From assembly GCA_013416795.1 (NCBI GenBank), contig RQSC01000062.1, forward strand, positions 1 through 12,093: a DNA stretch of 12,093 bases, read 5' to 3'. Below are positions 1 to 7,931 of the stretch, in pieces (position 1 is the first letter of the stretch; each line of letters opens with the position of its first letter). The notes under the pieces were generated by a model. It saw only the letters and a list, made by a program, of their open reading frames with translations. It had not been told where the DNA came from and ran no database searches. Source of the DNA: Prasinococcaceae sp. CCMP 1430 (lineage: Eukaryota; Prasinodermophyta; Palmophyllophyceae; Prasinococcales; Prasinococcaceae). The position numbers and the translations under genes were made by a program.

Positions 1-45
1 GCGCGCGCGCGCGCGGGCGTGCGCAAAAAAAAAAAGAAAAAAAGA
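1..45. repeat. (GC)n and A-rich simple repeats upstream of CFAP44
   Basis: Positions 1-16 are an alternating GC run cut by the window edge. Positions 25-44 are almost entirely A, with single G interruptions. The stretch lies 50-90 nt before the CFAP44 ATG, in its probable 5' UTR or core promoter. The CFAP44 frame has no stop between position 2 and the ATG, but neither does it contain a Met. I see no TATA box. Confidence 0.7.
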
Positions 46-94
46 GCGCGGCAGAAGGCGCCTGTGCACCCTCTGGCGCGCTCGCTGCAGCAGC

Positions 95-3000
95 ATGTCG
101 GGCGTAGAGGGCGCCGCGACCGAGGGCGTGCAGGTCGAGGCCGCGGCAGTGGCCGACACCCCTACTGAGAGTCCCAATGGAGCGCCGGGAGAGGCGCAGG
201 ACCAGAGTGAGGCGCCCAAGGGCGCCGCAGAGGGCGTTGCCACCTCCGCTGAGGGTGGCGCCGAGAGCGGCAACACATCCGCTGCGAGCGCGCCGGAGCC
301 CGCTCAGGAGGCCACGGCCTTACAGGAGGCGAGAGAGGGCGCGCCCGAAGGTGGGGTGGAGGGTGAGCCAGTCGCTTTGGATGCGCCCGCGGGAGATGCG
401 GACCAGGCTGCCGACGAAGCACTCCCCGCCGACGCCGACACGGACGGCCTGGACCCCGCGGCGCGAGCGGTCTCGCCCCCCGAGGTCGATGGGCAAGAGC
501 CCGCGCGCCGTGCCTCGCCGCGCAAGGCCCCGCCTAAGCCCGTAGGGCCGTCTGTCCGGCTATCACATGCGTTCGGTTTCGATGTGCAGCGGCTGTTCAA
601 CGTCACGTACCTCACCGAGACGGTCCTGGTACACGCCGTGGGCAATACAGTGCAGATGCTCGACCTCGAGACGATGAAGACCACCTACCTGCCCGGCCTC
701 GATGGCGGCGGCATCGGCGCGGTGGCCGTGCACCCCAGCCGCGAGCGCTTTGCTGTGTGTGAGAAGGGCCGCTCGCCAGCCGTGTACGTGTACTCGTACC
801 CGAGCCTCGAGGTGGAGGCGGTGCTGCGAGGTGGCGCGGAGAAGTCGTTCACCTGCGCGGCCTTCGATACATCCGGCGAGCGGCTCGCCACTGTGGCAGG
901 CTCACCCGATTACTGGCTCACGCTGTGGGACTGGAAGGCTGAGGAGACAGTGCTCCGCTCCAAGGCGTTTGCCCAGGAGGTGTACGCCGTGCAGTTCTCG
1001 CCCTTCTTCGAGGGGCAGCTCACGACCTCTGGCACGGGCCACGTGCGCTTCTGGCAGGTGGCCTCCACCTTCACCGGTCTGAAGCTCCAGGGAACCATCG
1101 GAAAGTTCGGCAACACCGAGCTGAGCGACGTGTGCGGCTTCGCGGAGCTGCCAGACGGCAAGGTCCTCACCGGCGTGGAGAGCGGCCGCCTGCTGCTATG
1201 GGACGGCGGCCTCATCAAGGTGGAAATAACGCGCGCGGATGGTGCGCCGTGTCACCAAGGTATGATTGACTGGCTGCAGCTCGATAGCGAGCGCGGCGTG
1301 CTCTACACGGCCGGCGCAGATGGCTTCGTGCGCACGTGGGACGCGGCTGTCCTGGACGCGGCGGACACGACGGACGAGTGCAATCACTTCGAGCTCGAGC
1401 CGCTCGCCGAAACCAACCTCAGCGCGGCCGTCGGCGGTGGCGAGGGCGGGAAGGTGCATGTGCGCGCGGTGTCGCGCTCGCCGCACGCCAGCCAGCGTGA
1501 GTGGACTGTGCAGGACGGCAACGGTTCGCTGCTCAAGGTAATGTGGCCGGAGGGCGGGCCGCCACGCAGGCCAGCCGAGGGTGAGGATCAGCTGCCGGCC
1601 GACGCGTTCGAGGCACCCGCGGTGACCGTCCTCGCGCGCTTCCATGCAGGTGCCCTGACAGGCCTCGCGGCCTCGCCTGTGAGCCACCACGCAGCGACTT
1701 GTGGCGTCGATGGCCAGCTCCGCCTGTATGACTACCGCGCGCAAAAGGTCCTCTACTCGCGACAGTTCCCGGGCGTGGGCGGCGCGAGCGCACTACTGTG
1801 GCTGCCCTCTGGCGTCGATGCAAGCGCGCGCACGGTGGCTGTGGGCTTCGCGGACGGCGTTGTGCGCACTGCGGTGCGCTGTGCCGACGGCTGGAAGCTC
1901 GCGTGTGCCATCAAGCCACACACAGGCAAAGTGACCGCGCTGTCGCTCTCGCCCGACTGTGGCACGTTGGTGACCGCTGGTACCGATGGCTCTGTCTTCC
2001 TACTCAGGCTCTCGGGCAAGCCTGCGGTGCTCTCGCCAATCGGTTTCGTCTCAGCGCCCTCGGCGCCTACCACACTAGCATGGTCCGCCGACTCTGCGAG
2101 GGTGCTCGTGGGTTGTCGACAGGGCCACATTGTCGAGGTCACCGCTCCTGACGGGCCTGCCAACACTGAACACACCTTTGAGCTCCAGTTAGACGTCAAA
2201 TCCTTCGACTTCAAGCGCCCAGCGCAGGTGGCTCCCGAGAAGTCCGCAGGTGAGAAGGAGGACACGGGGGAGGAGGAGAGCGAAGAAGCCACCCCAGGTG
2301 CTGTGAATGAGGGGGAATCCCCTGCTGGAGACGATGCGGACGGCGGCGACGGGGCGGGTGACAAGGCGGCTGTCGGCGCGGGCGCAGCTGTGGCTTTGGA
2401 AGACGAACCGCTCGCGGAGGTGACCACTCTCTCGTACGTCAAGGGCGGCAATGACCGCGAGTTTGATGCGACTTTCGGTGGCTCGCTCTCGGGCGAGGTG
2501 TTCCGCTGCGACCTCGAGAGCGGCGTCGTGGTGGGTGTGGCGCCTCTGCTGCCACCTGCAGCGGCCGCTGGCCTCAACGCGGGAGAGCTCTCCTTCAGCG
2601 GGCTGAGCACCTCTGGCAAGCTCTTTCTGGCCGGCTCAGCGGACGGCCGCGTGCATGTGCGCCCGGCGAACGCGCCAGTGCCGAGCGGTGGCGATCACTC
2701 GCAGGGCGTGTACGAGGCGGCGCTCCATGACGGCGAGCGCGGTCGCATCGCGGGCATTGCGTGCTCATTCGACGATATGACGTTGCTGAGCGGCGGCGGC
2801 GACGGTGTGCTGTACGTGCGTGATCTTGGCCGCGCGTTTGTCGACCAGCTGGGCGCAGGGCGCGCCCACCACGACGGAGACGTGTCGGCGGTGCCCACTG
2901 TCAAAATGGAGCCCTTCGTGGATGGCCTCGATATTGTGGACCCCAAGGCGTACTCTATCGAGGAGGCCAAGCAGAAGGCCGAGGAGGACAACACGATGGC

Positions 3001-5671
3001 GGCAGCCGAGCGCAAGAAGGCGCACGTGCGTGAGTACATCAAGGGACTGCGCGAGCGCTTCGTGGCGCTCAGGGCGGAGAACGACGCGCTCGGGCCCGCC
3101 GGGCTGCCCGCAGCAGAGCTCGAGGTGGACCCTGGCCTGCGCTCGATGATCGAGGCGGAGACACAGGCGAAGCTTGAGCGCGCGCGCGCGGAGCTCGCAT
3201 GGGAGTCTGAGCGCAAGCGCCTCGCGCTCGAAAAGCTGCGCAACTGGTTCCTGGCCGACGTCGAGGTCGAGCGCGTCGTGCTGCGCGCTTTCCGTTCTGG
3301 CCGCAAGATCGCCTCCATTCGCACCGCCAAACTCAGCCCTGCACTCGAGGCGCAGATCCAGGAGGTGCACAGCATTGTCGCGCGCGAGGAGCGCGCGAAG
3401 CTCGAGGGTGGTACCGCCTCGACCAGTTCCGGAAAGACTGCTCGCGAGGGCGCTGCCTCGGCAAGCCCGAATGCCTCGCAAGCTGCGCTCGCGGCAGCGC
3501 ATGCGACCGACGCTGCTGCTGCAGACGAGGGGCTCTCCAAGCAGGACCTGCGCCGCCTGCAGCGCAAGCGCCGTGAGGAGGAGTGGCGCGCCTTTGAGCA
3601 GACGCGCCCCGACGAGGGCTACGAGAACCCTGCCGATGTGGCCGCCATTGAGTACGCGCGGGCGAACATGGGAGACTTCAAGCTCAAGTCGGACCCTGAC
3701 TACATTATGCCTGAGGATCAGCGCATCAACGCTGAAAAGAAGCGACGACAGATGGTCCTCCTCGCCGAGTCTATCCATTCGTTGAAGATGGGATTCAACT
3801 CGAAATTCTTTGCGCTCCGCGACCTCAAGCGGCGGCTGAGGGCAGAAATGCGCGCAGACAACGCGCGCGTGCGCGAGATTGATGCGCAGCTCGGGGAGGA
3901 ATCCGAGCTCTTTGAGCCCGAGGACAACCCTGAGGAGTATCCTGAGCGCAGGGACGAGGTGACGCAGGACGACCTCGAGGAATTCAAGGTGCTGAAGGCC
4001 CAAGAGGAGGCCGCAGCCGCGGCGAAGGCCGGGGGGGGCTTCAGCAGCGGTGGTGGTGGCGGCGCGAACAAGATCGACGCGGGCGCCAAGGGCGCTGGCG
4101 GTGCGAGGGGCGCGGCTGCTGCGGGAGGTGGCGCCGCGGCCGCGGCCGCCGTGCAAAAGAGTGGCATGAGCTTGCTGCCGCTCTCTGAGACGGAGGAGGC
4201 CGCGCTGAGTGAGCTCGAGCGCTCGGAGCGCCACGCGATGCGCGTGCGTCTGTCGCACGAGAAGTCGCGCTTGCTCGACAAGGCGCGCGGCAGCGTGGAG
4301 GCTTTTGACACCGCTCTGGCCGAGCTACGCCGAGAAAAGCTGAGGCTCGAGGTGGACCTCAAGAGCGCGGACATGAAGATGCTGGTGCTTCACCGCGAGC
4401 TCGACCTGCTGCAGGAGTGCGAGATCCGCGACAGAGCGCTCAAGGACCGGTACGAGGCGAAAGCCCGCGAACGCGCCGACGTCGTGGAGCGCATCACCGA
4501 GTGCCAGCGGCGGCTCGAGGCCAAGTCTGAGGAGGTAGACGCCCTAGTCGAAAGCAAAAAGGCCATCTTGGTCGACTTCGATCGCGCTGTCGAGGAGGGC
4601 TCTACGTTCCGCGAGCCCCTACAGAAGATCTTCCTGAAGAAGATCAAGCGCATAAAGAAGCGCTCCGCAGAGGACGATGACGACGACTACGACTCCGATG
4701 ACGAGGAGGACGACGACGACGAGGAGGATTACGACGACGAGGAGGAGGAGGAGGTCTGCCCGACAGGATGCAATCAGGCGCTCTACGAGCAGGTGTGCGA
4801 CCTGCGCGAGCAGCGGCTGGACCAGGAGGATGTCATAGCCGAGTTCGTGAGCGCAAGGGAGCAATTAAAGAAGGACAAGGATGCTCTCACCAAGAAGCAG
4901 AAGAACATTGAGACGGGCCTCAAGGCGCTCGATGGCGAGCTCATCGACTTTGAGAAGGAGAAACAGGGCAAGCTCAACGAGATCGACGTGGTAGTCACGC
5001 TGCGCATGCACCAGGTCGAGTACCTACAGGACGACGCACAGCGCCTGCCGGACGACCTGTCGCAGGCGCTGGTGTTTTCGAGAGGGGCGCTGTCCAAGCT
5101 GCGTGTGAGAATCAAGGAGCTCGTGCAGGAGAAGGCCATGCTCCGCCGTCAGCAAAAGGAGTTGCGTCGCGAGCACATCAACCTCAACCGCGAGAAGGAC
5201 GTGAAGGAGAGCCGCATCACCGAGCTGCAAGCGCGCGCCCACGACGTGCAGATGCTCAAATTCGGCCAGATCATCGACCTGGACATGCTTGATCGCATGG
5301 GCGCCAACCGCGGCGCGGAGGACATGAAGGCCAACCTCCGCCGCCAGGAGGAGGCACACGCGCAGGAGCTGCGCCAGTTGGACAGCCGTATCAAGCAAGC
5401 CAACGCCGAGCTCAGCCGCATGACGGCCGAGAACACCGACTGCCTCAATCGCGTGGCGAGTCTGACGAGCCGCAAGAAGGACCTGGACGACCAGCTGGCC
5501 AGCGCGCAGACCACGCTCTTCACCGACACTGCTGCTGCGCGCCGGAAAGAGATTCGCGAGCGCGATCGGCTCGTGCAGCTCGTCAACGCGCAGGCCAAAT
5601 CCATCGACGCGCTCAAGGCGGAGATACATATGCTGCGGCGCAAGGGGGGGCGCGTCTTTGTGTCGGGCTGA
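95..5671 (+). CDS. CFAP44: Cilia- and flagella-associated protein 44 (WD40 + coiled coil)
   Basis: This is a single open frame of 1858 residues, close to the length of animal CFAP44. Residues 1-150 are low-complexity Ala/Glu/Pro. Two WD40 propellers follow (about 155-500 and 520-930), with strand motifs such as LTLWDW (~275), VRFWQV (~318), VRTWDA (~413) and LYVRDL (~907). An acidic linker (~711-774) interrupts the second propeller. The family hinge AYSIEEAKQKAEEDN (~949) opens a long coiled coil that includes ELAWESERKRLALEKL, a CPTGCNQALYEQV block (~1556) and KFGQIIDLDMLD (~1725), all recognisable from CFAP44. In Chlamydomonas and ciliates, CFAP43/44 form the tether/tetherhead linking inner dynein arm I1/f to the doublet. 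The ATG is the first Met in frame, although the frame stays open to the window edge. CFAP43 is a paralogous alternative, but the hinge sequence favours CFAP44. No introns are seen. Confidence 0.9.
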   Translation: MSGVEGAATEGVQVEAAAVADTPTESPNGAPGEAQDQSEAPKGAAEGVATSAEGGAESGNTSAASAPEPAQEATALQEAREGAPEGGVEGEPVALDAPAGDADQAADEALPADADTDGLDPAARAVSPPEVDGQEPARRASPRKAPPKPVGPSVRLSHAFGFDVQRLFNVTYLTETVLVHAVGNTVQMLDLETMKTTYLPGLDGGGIGAVAVHPSRERFAVCEKGRSPAVYVYSYPSLEVEAVLRGGAEKSFTCAAFDTSGERLATVAGSPDYWLTLWDWKAEETVLRSKAFAQEVYAVQFSPFFEGQLTTSGTGHVRFWQVASTFTGLKLQGTIGKFGNTELSDVCGFAELPDGKVLTGVESGRLLLWDGGLIKVEITRADGAPCHQGMIDWLQLDSERGVLYTAGADGFVRTWDAAVLDAADTTDECNHFELEPLAETNLSAAVGGGEGGKVHVRAVSRSPHASQREWTVQDGNGSLLKVMWPEGGPPRRPAEGEDQLPADAFEAPAVTVLARFHAGALTGLAASPVSHHAATCGVDGQLRLYDYRAQKVLYSRQFPGVGGASALLWLPSGVDASARTVAVGFADGVVRTAVRCADGWKLACAIKPHTGKVTALSLSPDCGTLVTAGTDGSVFLLRLSGKPAVLSPIGFVSAPSAPTTLAWSADSARVLVGCRQGHIVEVTAPDGPANTEHTFELQLDVKSFDFKRPAQVAPEKSAGEKEDTGEEESEEATPGAVNEGESPAGDDADGGDGAGDKAAVGAGAAVALEDEPLAEVTTLSYVKGGNDREFDATFGGSLSGEVFRCDLESGVVVGVAPLLPPAAAAGLNAGELSFSGLSTSGKLFLAGSADGRVHVRPANAPVPSGGDHSQGVYEAALHDGERGRIAGIACSFDDMTLLSGGGDGVLYVRDLGRAFVDQLGAGRAHHDGDVSAVPTVKMEPFVDGLDIVDPKAYSIEEAKQKAEEDNTMAAAERKKAHVREYIKGLRERFVALRAENDALGPAGLPAAELEVDPGLRSMIEAETQAKLERARAELAWESERKRLALEKLRNWFLADVEVERVVLRAFRSGRKIASIRTAKLSPALEAQIQEVHSIVAREERAKLEGGTASTSSGKTAREGAASASPNASQAALAAAHATDAAAADEGLSKQDLRRLQRKRREEEWRAFEQTRPDEGYENPADVAAIEYARANMGDFKLKSDPDYIMPEDQRINAEKKRRQMVLLAESIHSLKMGFNSKFFALRDLKRRLRAEMRADNARVREIDAQLGEESELFEPEDNPEEYPERRDEVTQDDLEEFKVLKAQEEAAAAAKAGGGFSSGGGGGANKIDAGAKGAGGARGAAAAGGGAAAAAAVQKSGMSLLPLSETEEAALSELERSERHAMRVRLSHEKSRLLDKARGSVEAFDTALAELRREKLRLEVDLKSADMKMLVLHRELDLLQECEIRDRALKDRYEAKARERADVVERITECQRRLEAKSEEVDALVESKKAILVDFDRAVEEGSTFREPLQKIFLKKIKRIKKRSAEDDDDDYDSDDEEDDDDEEDYDDEEEEEVCPTGCNQALYEQVCDLREQRLDQEDVIAEFVSAREQLKKDKDALTKKQKNIETGLKALDGELIDFEKEKQGKLNEIDVVVTLRMHQVEYLQDDAQRLPDDLSQALVFSRGALSKLRVRIKELVQEKAMLRRQQKELRREHINLNREKDVKESRITELQARAHDVQMLKFGQIIDLDMLDRMGANRGAEDMKANLRRQEEAHAQELRQLDSRIKQANAELSRMTAENTDCLNRVASLTSRKKDLDDQLASAQTTLFTDTAAARRKEIRERDRLVQLVNAQAKSIDALKAEIHMLRRKGGRVFVSG
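4027..4155 (+). repeat. Gly/Ala-coding low-complexity tract inside CFAP44
   Basis: This stretch encodes about residues 1311-1354, made almost only of Gly and Ala with a few Lys and Ser. It includes an 8-G homopolymer near 4031-4038. It separates two coiled-coil segments and is probably a flexible linker. The G run is a likely site of polymerase slippage or sequencing error, but the frame is intact here. Confidence 0.75.
4672..4755 (+). repeat. GAC/GAG trinucleotide tract coding an acidic run in CFAP44
   Basis: This purine-rich triplet tract encodes about 28 residues that are nearly all Asp and Glu, with three Tyr and two Ser (about residues 1526-1554). It directly follows a basic stretch (KKIKRIKKR) and precedes the conserved CPTGC block. 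The basic-then-acidic layout suggests a flexible, highly charged loop between coiled-coil segments. Confidence 0.8.
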
Positions 5672-6036
5672 GCGCTGCCATTGTACATAATATCATCATA
5701 TCCCATTACGCTCTCGCGGCGCCTCAGTCCCTATCCATGCCTCGAGCGGGATGCGTCGCTGCTGCCTCTCCCTCAGTCAGCAACTGTGCTAGGTTGCCGA
5801 AAAGAGTGGTAGAAAACTGCGGCAGAAAGCTTCACTCGCTGAGGCGACCAGGGCTTCCTCTCAACATGAGCCATCTCACGCCCGTGCACAGAGGGAATGC
5901 TCGTGTATGTGACACCCCCATTCCACGTGCGTGACGAAAACCTGGAAAAGCGAGTGCGGTGGTGGATGGGCGCACACCGATCGACCTGATCTTGCCCACG
6001 CGGCGCCAAGCCAGCCCCTCAGGGAAAGTCGCGTGC
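5672..6036. other. Convergent intergenic region, CFAP44 and ferritin 3' ends
   Basis: These 365 nt lie between two convergent stop codons and presumably hold both 3' UTRs. An AT-richer patch (about 5680-5705, around tgtacataatatcatcat) follows the CFAP44 stop and may belong to its 3'-end signal. There is no canonical AATAAA on the plus strand. Short open frames on both strands (for example 5737-5934) look like chance: they have no recognisable protein features. Confidence 0.6.
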
Positions 6037-6841
6037 TCACTCGAGCGTGCGATCGAAGGCCCATGTGCCGTGGCCCTTGCCGACGCGGTCCAGCTTCGTG
6101 ACCATGCGCGCCGCCTCGTCGATCGACTCGGCCTGCGGCCTGAGCAGATCGCCCTCCAGGAAGTCAACGAGCTGGCAGTCGTTGGCCTCGTCCGCGATAG
6201 CGTGCAGCTCAAGGAGCTTGTCCATGTTGAGCTTCTCGAGCGATAGGGCGAGCGACGCGGCGTGCAGCGCGTCGCCCTTCTCGGCGTTGTCGAACTCGGA
6301 CGGCGGAGCTCCGAGCGGTCCGAGGATGACGCGCCCGCCGCGCATCACCTGGTACTCCATCAGCATCTCGGCGTGCTCGCGCTCCTCCTTGCTCTCCTTC
6401 ATGAAGTAATGCGCAAGGCCGGGCAGTGCCACATTGTCGCGGGCGAAATATTGCGACATGGCCAGGTACATCACTGGCGGGCGAGACGAAAGGTGAAAGG
6501 TAGCACGCGCGGAGTGGCGTCAGCGCATGATCTGGCGCGCGCGGCGCGGCGCCACTGGCCGAGGGCGTCGGCGTCGCTGCGTGACGTACTTGAAGCGGCC
6601 ATCTCGACGTTGATTTGGACGTTCATTCCCGCCTCGCACGCGTCGTCGTACGCCTTGCGGCTGAGCGACATCCCGTTGAGCTCCGAGGGCGGCATCGCCT
6701 TCTGGATGGCCGCCTCGGAGAACGGCGGCGCGAACTCGATGCCGCCAGCGACGAGCGAGCCCGTCTCCGCCTCCGCCGCCGCGCGCGCCGGCGCACCGCG
6801 GCCGATGCCGCGCGCGGCGCGCACAAGGTGCGTGCAGCCAT
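6037..6841 (-). CDS. Ferritin, two exons, 5' end uncertain
   Basis: This encodes a 24-mer iron-storage ferritin that oxidises Fe(II) and stores it as a mineral core. Exon 1 ends at 6590 and exon 2 runs 6473-6037. Splicing gives INVEMAASMMYLAMSQYF, which aligns without gaps to helix A of eukaryotic ferritins. All six ferroxidase ligands (human H numbering) are present: E27 (INVE), Y34 (MMY), E62 and H65 (EEREHAE), E107 (LSLEK) and Q141 (LRPQAES). The C terminus reads VGKGHGTWAFD, as in plant and animal ferritins. Before the core, GIEFAPPFSEA resembles the plant/algal plastid ferritin extension. The 5' end is a problem: the ferritin frame has no ATG between the stop near 7004 and the Met at 6695. 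The first ATG after the candidate promoter (6841) starts a transit-peptide-like sequence (MAARTLCAPRAASAAV) one frame away. The start may be that ATG with a one-base assembly error, an unseen upstream exon, or 6695. Confidence 0.9.
6474..6589 (-). other. Ferritin intron (116 nt, GT-AG)
   Basis: The donor is TTCAA|GTACGT at 6590/6589 and the acceptor CGCCAG|TGATG at 6474/6473. The intron is phase 1: it splits an ATG codon after A. A pyrimidine-rich stretch precedes the acceptor, and a ctgac-like branch candidate lies at about 6523-6519. The intron is needed because helix A of ferritin is continuous only after its removal. Confidence 0.9.
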
Positions 6842-7068
6842 CGCTGCGGCGAGGGAGGTCCGCGTGCGCCACGCCTGCCCGGCGGCCCCCGCGCGCGCTG
6901 TGGCGCCAGAGGGGAAGGAAGCGCCTCGTCAGCGCCGCCAGTGCTTCGCCGCGCTGCGTAAATTGGACGCCCCCCGCAGCAGTTTCGGTCCTTCGAGGCC
7001 ACTACGGAATCCTTACTTAATCTTTCAGCTACAATAGGATTCCATAAATAAATGCGGTGGATTCCGTA
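6842..7068 (-). promoter_or_regulatory. Candidate ferritin 5' region with GGAATCC elements
   Basis: An AT-rich patch (about 7001-7070) stands out from the very GC-rich surroundings. It contains the heptamer GGAATCC/GGATTCC at 7006-7012, 7037-7043 and 7059-7065. The outer two extend to a perfect 10-bp inverted pair, tacggaatcc (7003-7012) and ggattccgta (7059-7068). On the minus strand, tttatttat (about 7053-7045) could act as a TATA-like element, placing transcription start near 7020. The position upstream of ferritin suggests a promoter with repeated factor sites. No known factor is assigned, and this is inference from composition and repetition. Confidence 0.4.
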
Positions 7069-7529
7069 TCTGTTCTTTGCTCGAAGGCACTTACTTGGGG
7101 TTCGGAAACTTTTGCGCGCGCAAAAAAGGCGCGCGAAAGCGGCGGCGCCAGGGTCCGCCATCAAAAAGCACGTGGAAATGCAGGGTCTGCATTCACGCCG
7201 CGTATACACTTGAAAAGGAATGCAATGGGGTGCGGAGGCCTTGCGTATTTTGGGTTTGTTTCGAAACCTCAACCCCAGCCGTGGGGGCGCGGCGCGCGCC
7301 CCGACGGTCTCCGGCGCGCGCCTGCGCGCGCTGGCGGTGGGGGGCACACACGCGCACGCGAGCGCGGGCGGCGCGCTCTGGACAGACGTGTGGGCGGGAG
7401 GGTGGGAAGGTGGGATGGGGCGGGGCGCGGTGGAGTGAGTGAACGAGAGGGGAGGGCAAGGGACCCGCCCAGCGGCTCACCTCGCGCGGAGCGGGCTCCG
7501 CTGCGCGGCGCGGCTGGCCACGGGCAACG
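7069..7529. other. Non-coding stretch between ferritin promoter and small gene
   Basis: No convincing gene lies in these 461 nt. Position 7111-7124 is a perfect 14-bp palindrome (tttgcgcgcgcaaa), followed by a second GC core flanked by A (7131-7138). Read on the minus strand, that second element is TTTCGCGC, which fits the E2F consensus TTTSGCGC. The latter half (about 7330-7460) is G-rich on the plus strand. The region probably holds the 5' UTR and promoter of the small plus-strand gene. Frames here translate to Arg/Pro/Ala-rich sequence typical of GC-rich noise. Confidence 0.45.
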
Positions 7530-7931
7530 ATGGACCTGGGAGGCGGCCTGGGCGCGCACGAGCGCCGGCTCGCACTCGGGCTGCATGCGGCGCTCGAGGA
7601 GATGGAGGAGTACGTGTACGGGGAGAAGACACCGGTGAAGCAGCAAGATCAGGGGCGGGCGGTTGGGCGAGCGGACGGGCGGGCGTTCGCGCGCCCTCAC
7701 CACGGCACAGGGGGGCCGCAGGGCGGCGCCGCTCGGCCGCTGTCAGAGCAGGCAGCCGAATGGGCGGCGGCGCGGCCGTACCTGCGCGCGCGCGGCCGCG
7801 CCATTCTCCGACAGCACCCGTCTGCCCCTGGCGAGGCGAGCCCCGCCCGCGGACCGAGCGCGACGGCTGGCCAGGAGGAGACGTTCGCGGAGCACTACGA
7901 CGGCGGCGGGGCCAGTGCCTTCGTGGCCTAG
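7530..7931 (+). CDS. Small hypothetical protein, probably with one intron
   Basis: I do not recognise this protein. The frame from ATG 7530 to the TAG at 7929-7931 gives 133 residues if unspliced. The first 35 residues are a plausible amphipathic helix (AHERRLALGLHAALEEMEEYVYG), and the last 58 contain a second one (AAEWAAARPYLRARGRAIL) and end in EETFAEHYDGGGASAFVA. The middle is Gly/Arg/His-rich and looks non-coding. A GT-AG pair at 7635-7751 (117 nt, phase 0) removes exactly that middle, leaving 94 residues without a frame change. The other plus-strand frames here are Arg-rich noise. There is no signal peptide or clear membrane segment. The gene is divergent from ferritin and co-directional with the downstream sialyltransferase. 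That it is real rests on composition and intron logic only. Confidence 0.4.
   Translation: MDLGGGLGAHERRLALGLHAALEEMEEYVYGEKTPVKQQDQGRAVGRADGRAFARPHHGTGGPQGGAARPLSEQAAEWAAARPYLRARGRAILRQHPSAPGEASPARGPSATAGQEETFAEHYDGGGASAFVA
7635..7751 (+). other. Candidate in-frame intron (117 nt) of the small gene
   Basis: The donor is ACACCG|GTGAAG and the acceptor GAGCAG|GCAGCC. The length is 117 nt, between the 116 and 118 nt of the two well-supported introns in this window. It contains a ccctcac branch-like motif. It is a multiple of three with no stop codon, so retention would add 39 Gly/Arg-rich residues instead of breaking the protein. Confidence 0.45.

Noticed and set aside
2695-3567. Second minus-strand open frame (290 codons) opposite CFAP44
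   Set aside because: It is a Ser/Arg/Ala-rich shadow of the same coding region, with no recognisable protein features.
2765-4258. Long minus-strand open frame (497 codons) opposite CFAP44
   Set aside because: It is antisense to clear CFAP44 coiled-coil sequence. Its Leu/Arg/His-rich composition is what the reverse of GC-rich Glu/Ala/Arg codons produces, and no domain is visible.
6262-7020. Plus-strand open frame overlapping ferritin
   Set aside because: It is antisense to conserved ferritin exons and crosses the intron. No conserved motif is seen.
6520-7347. Minus-strand 275-codon frame over the ferritin 5' region
   Set aside because: Its last part is an Arg/Gly-rich out-of-frame reading of ferritin exon 1. 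The upstream part could hold an unseen exon, but I see no domain or convincing donor that would join it to ferritin.
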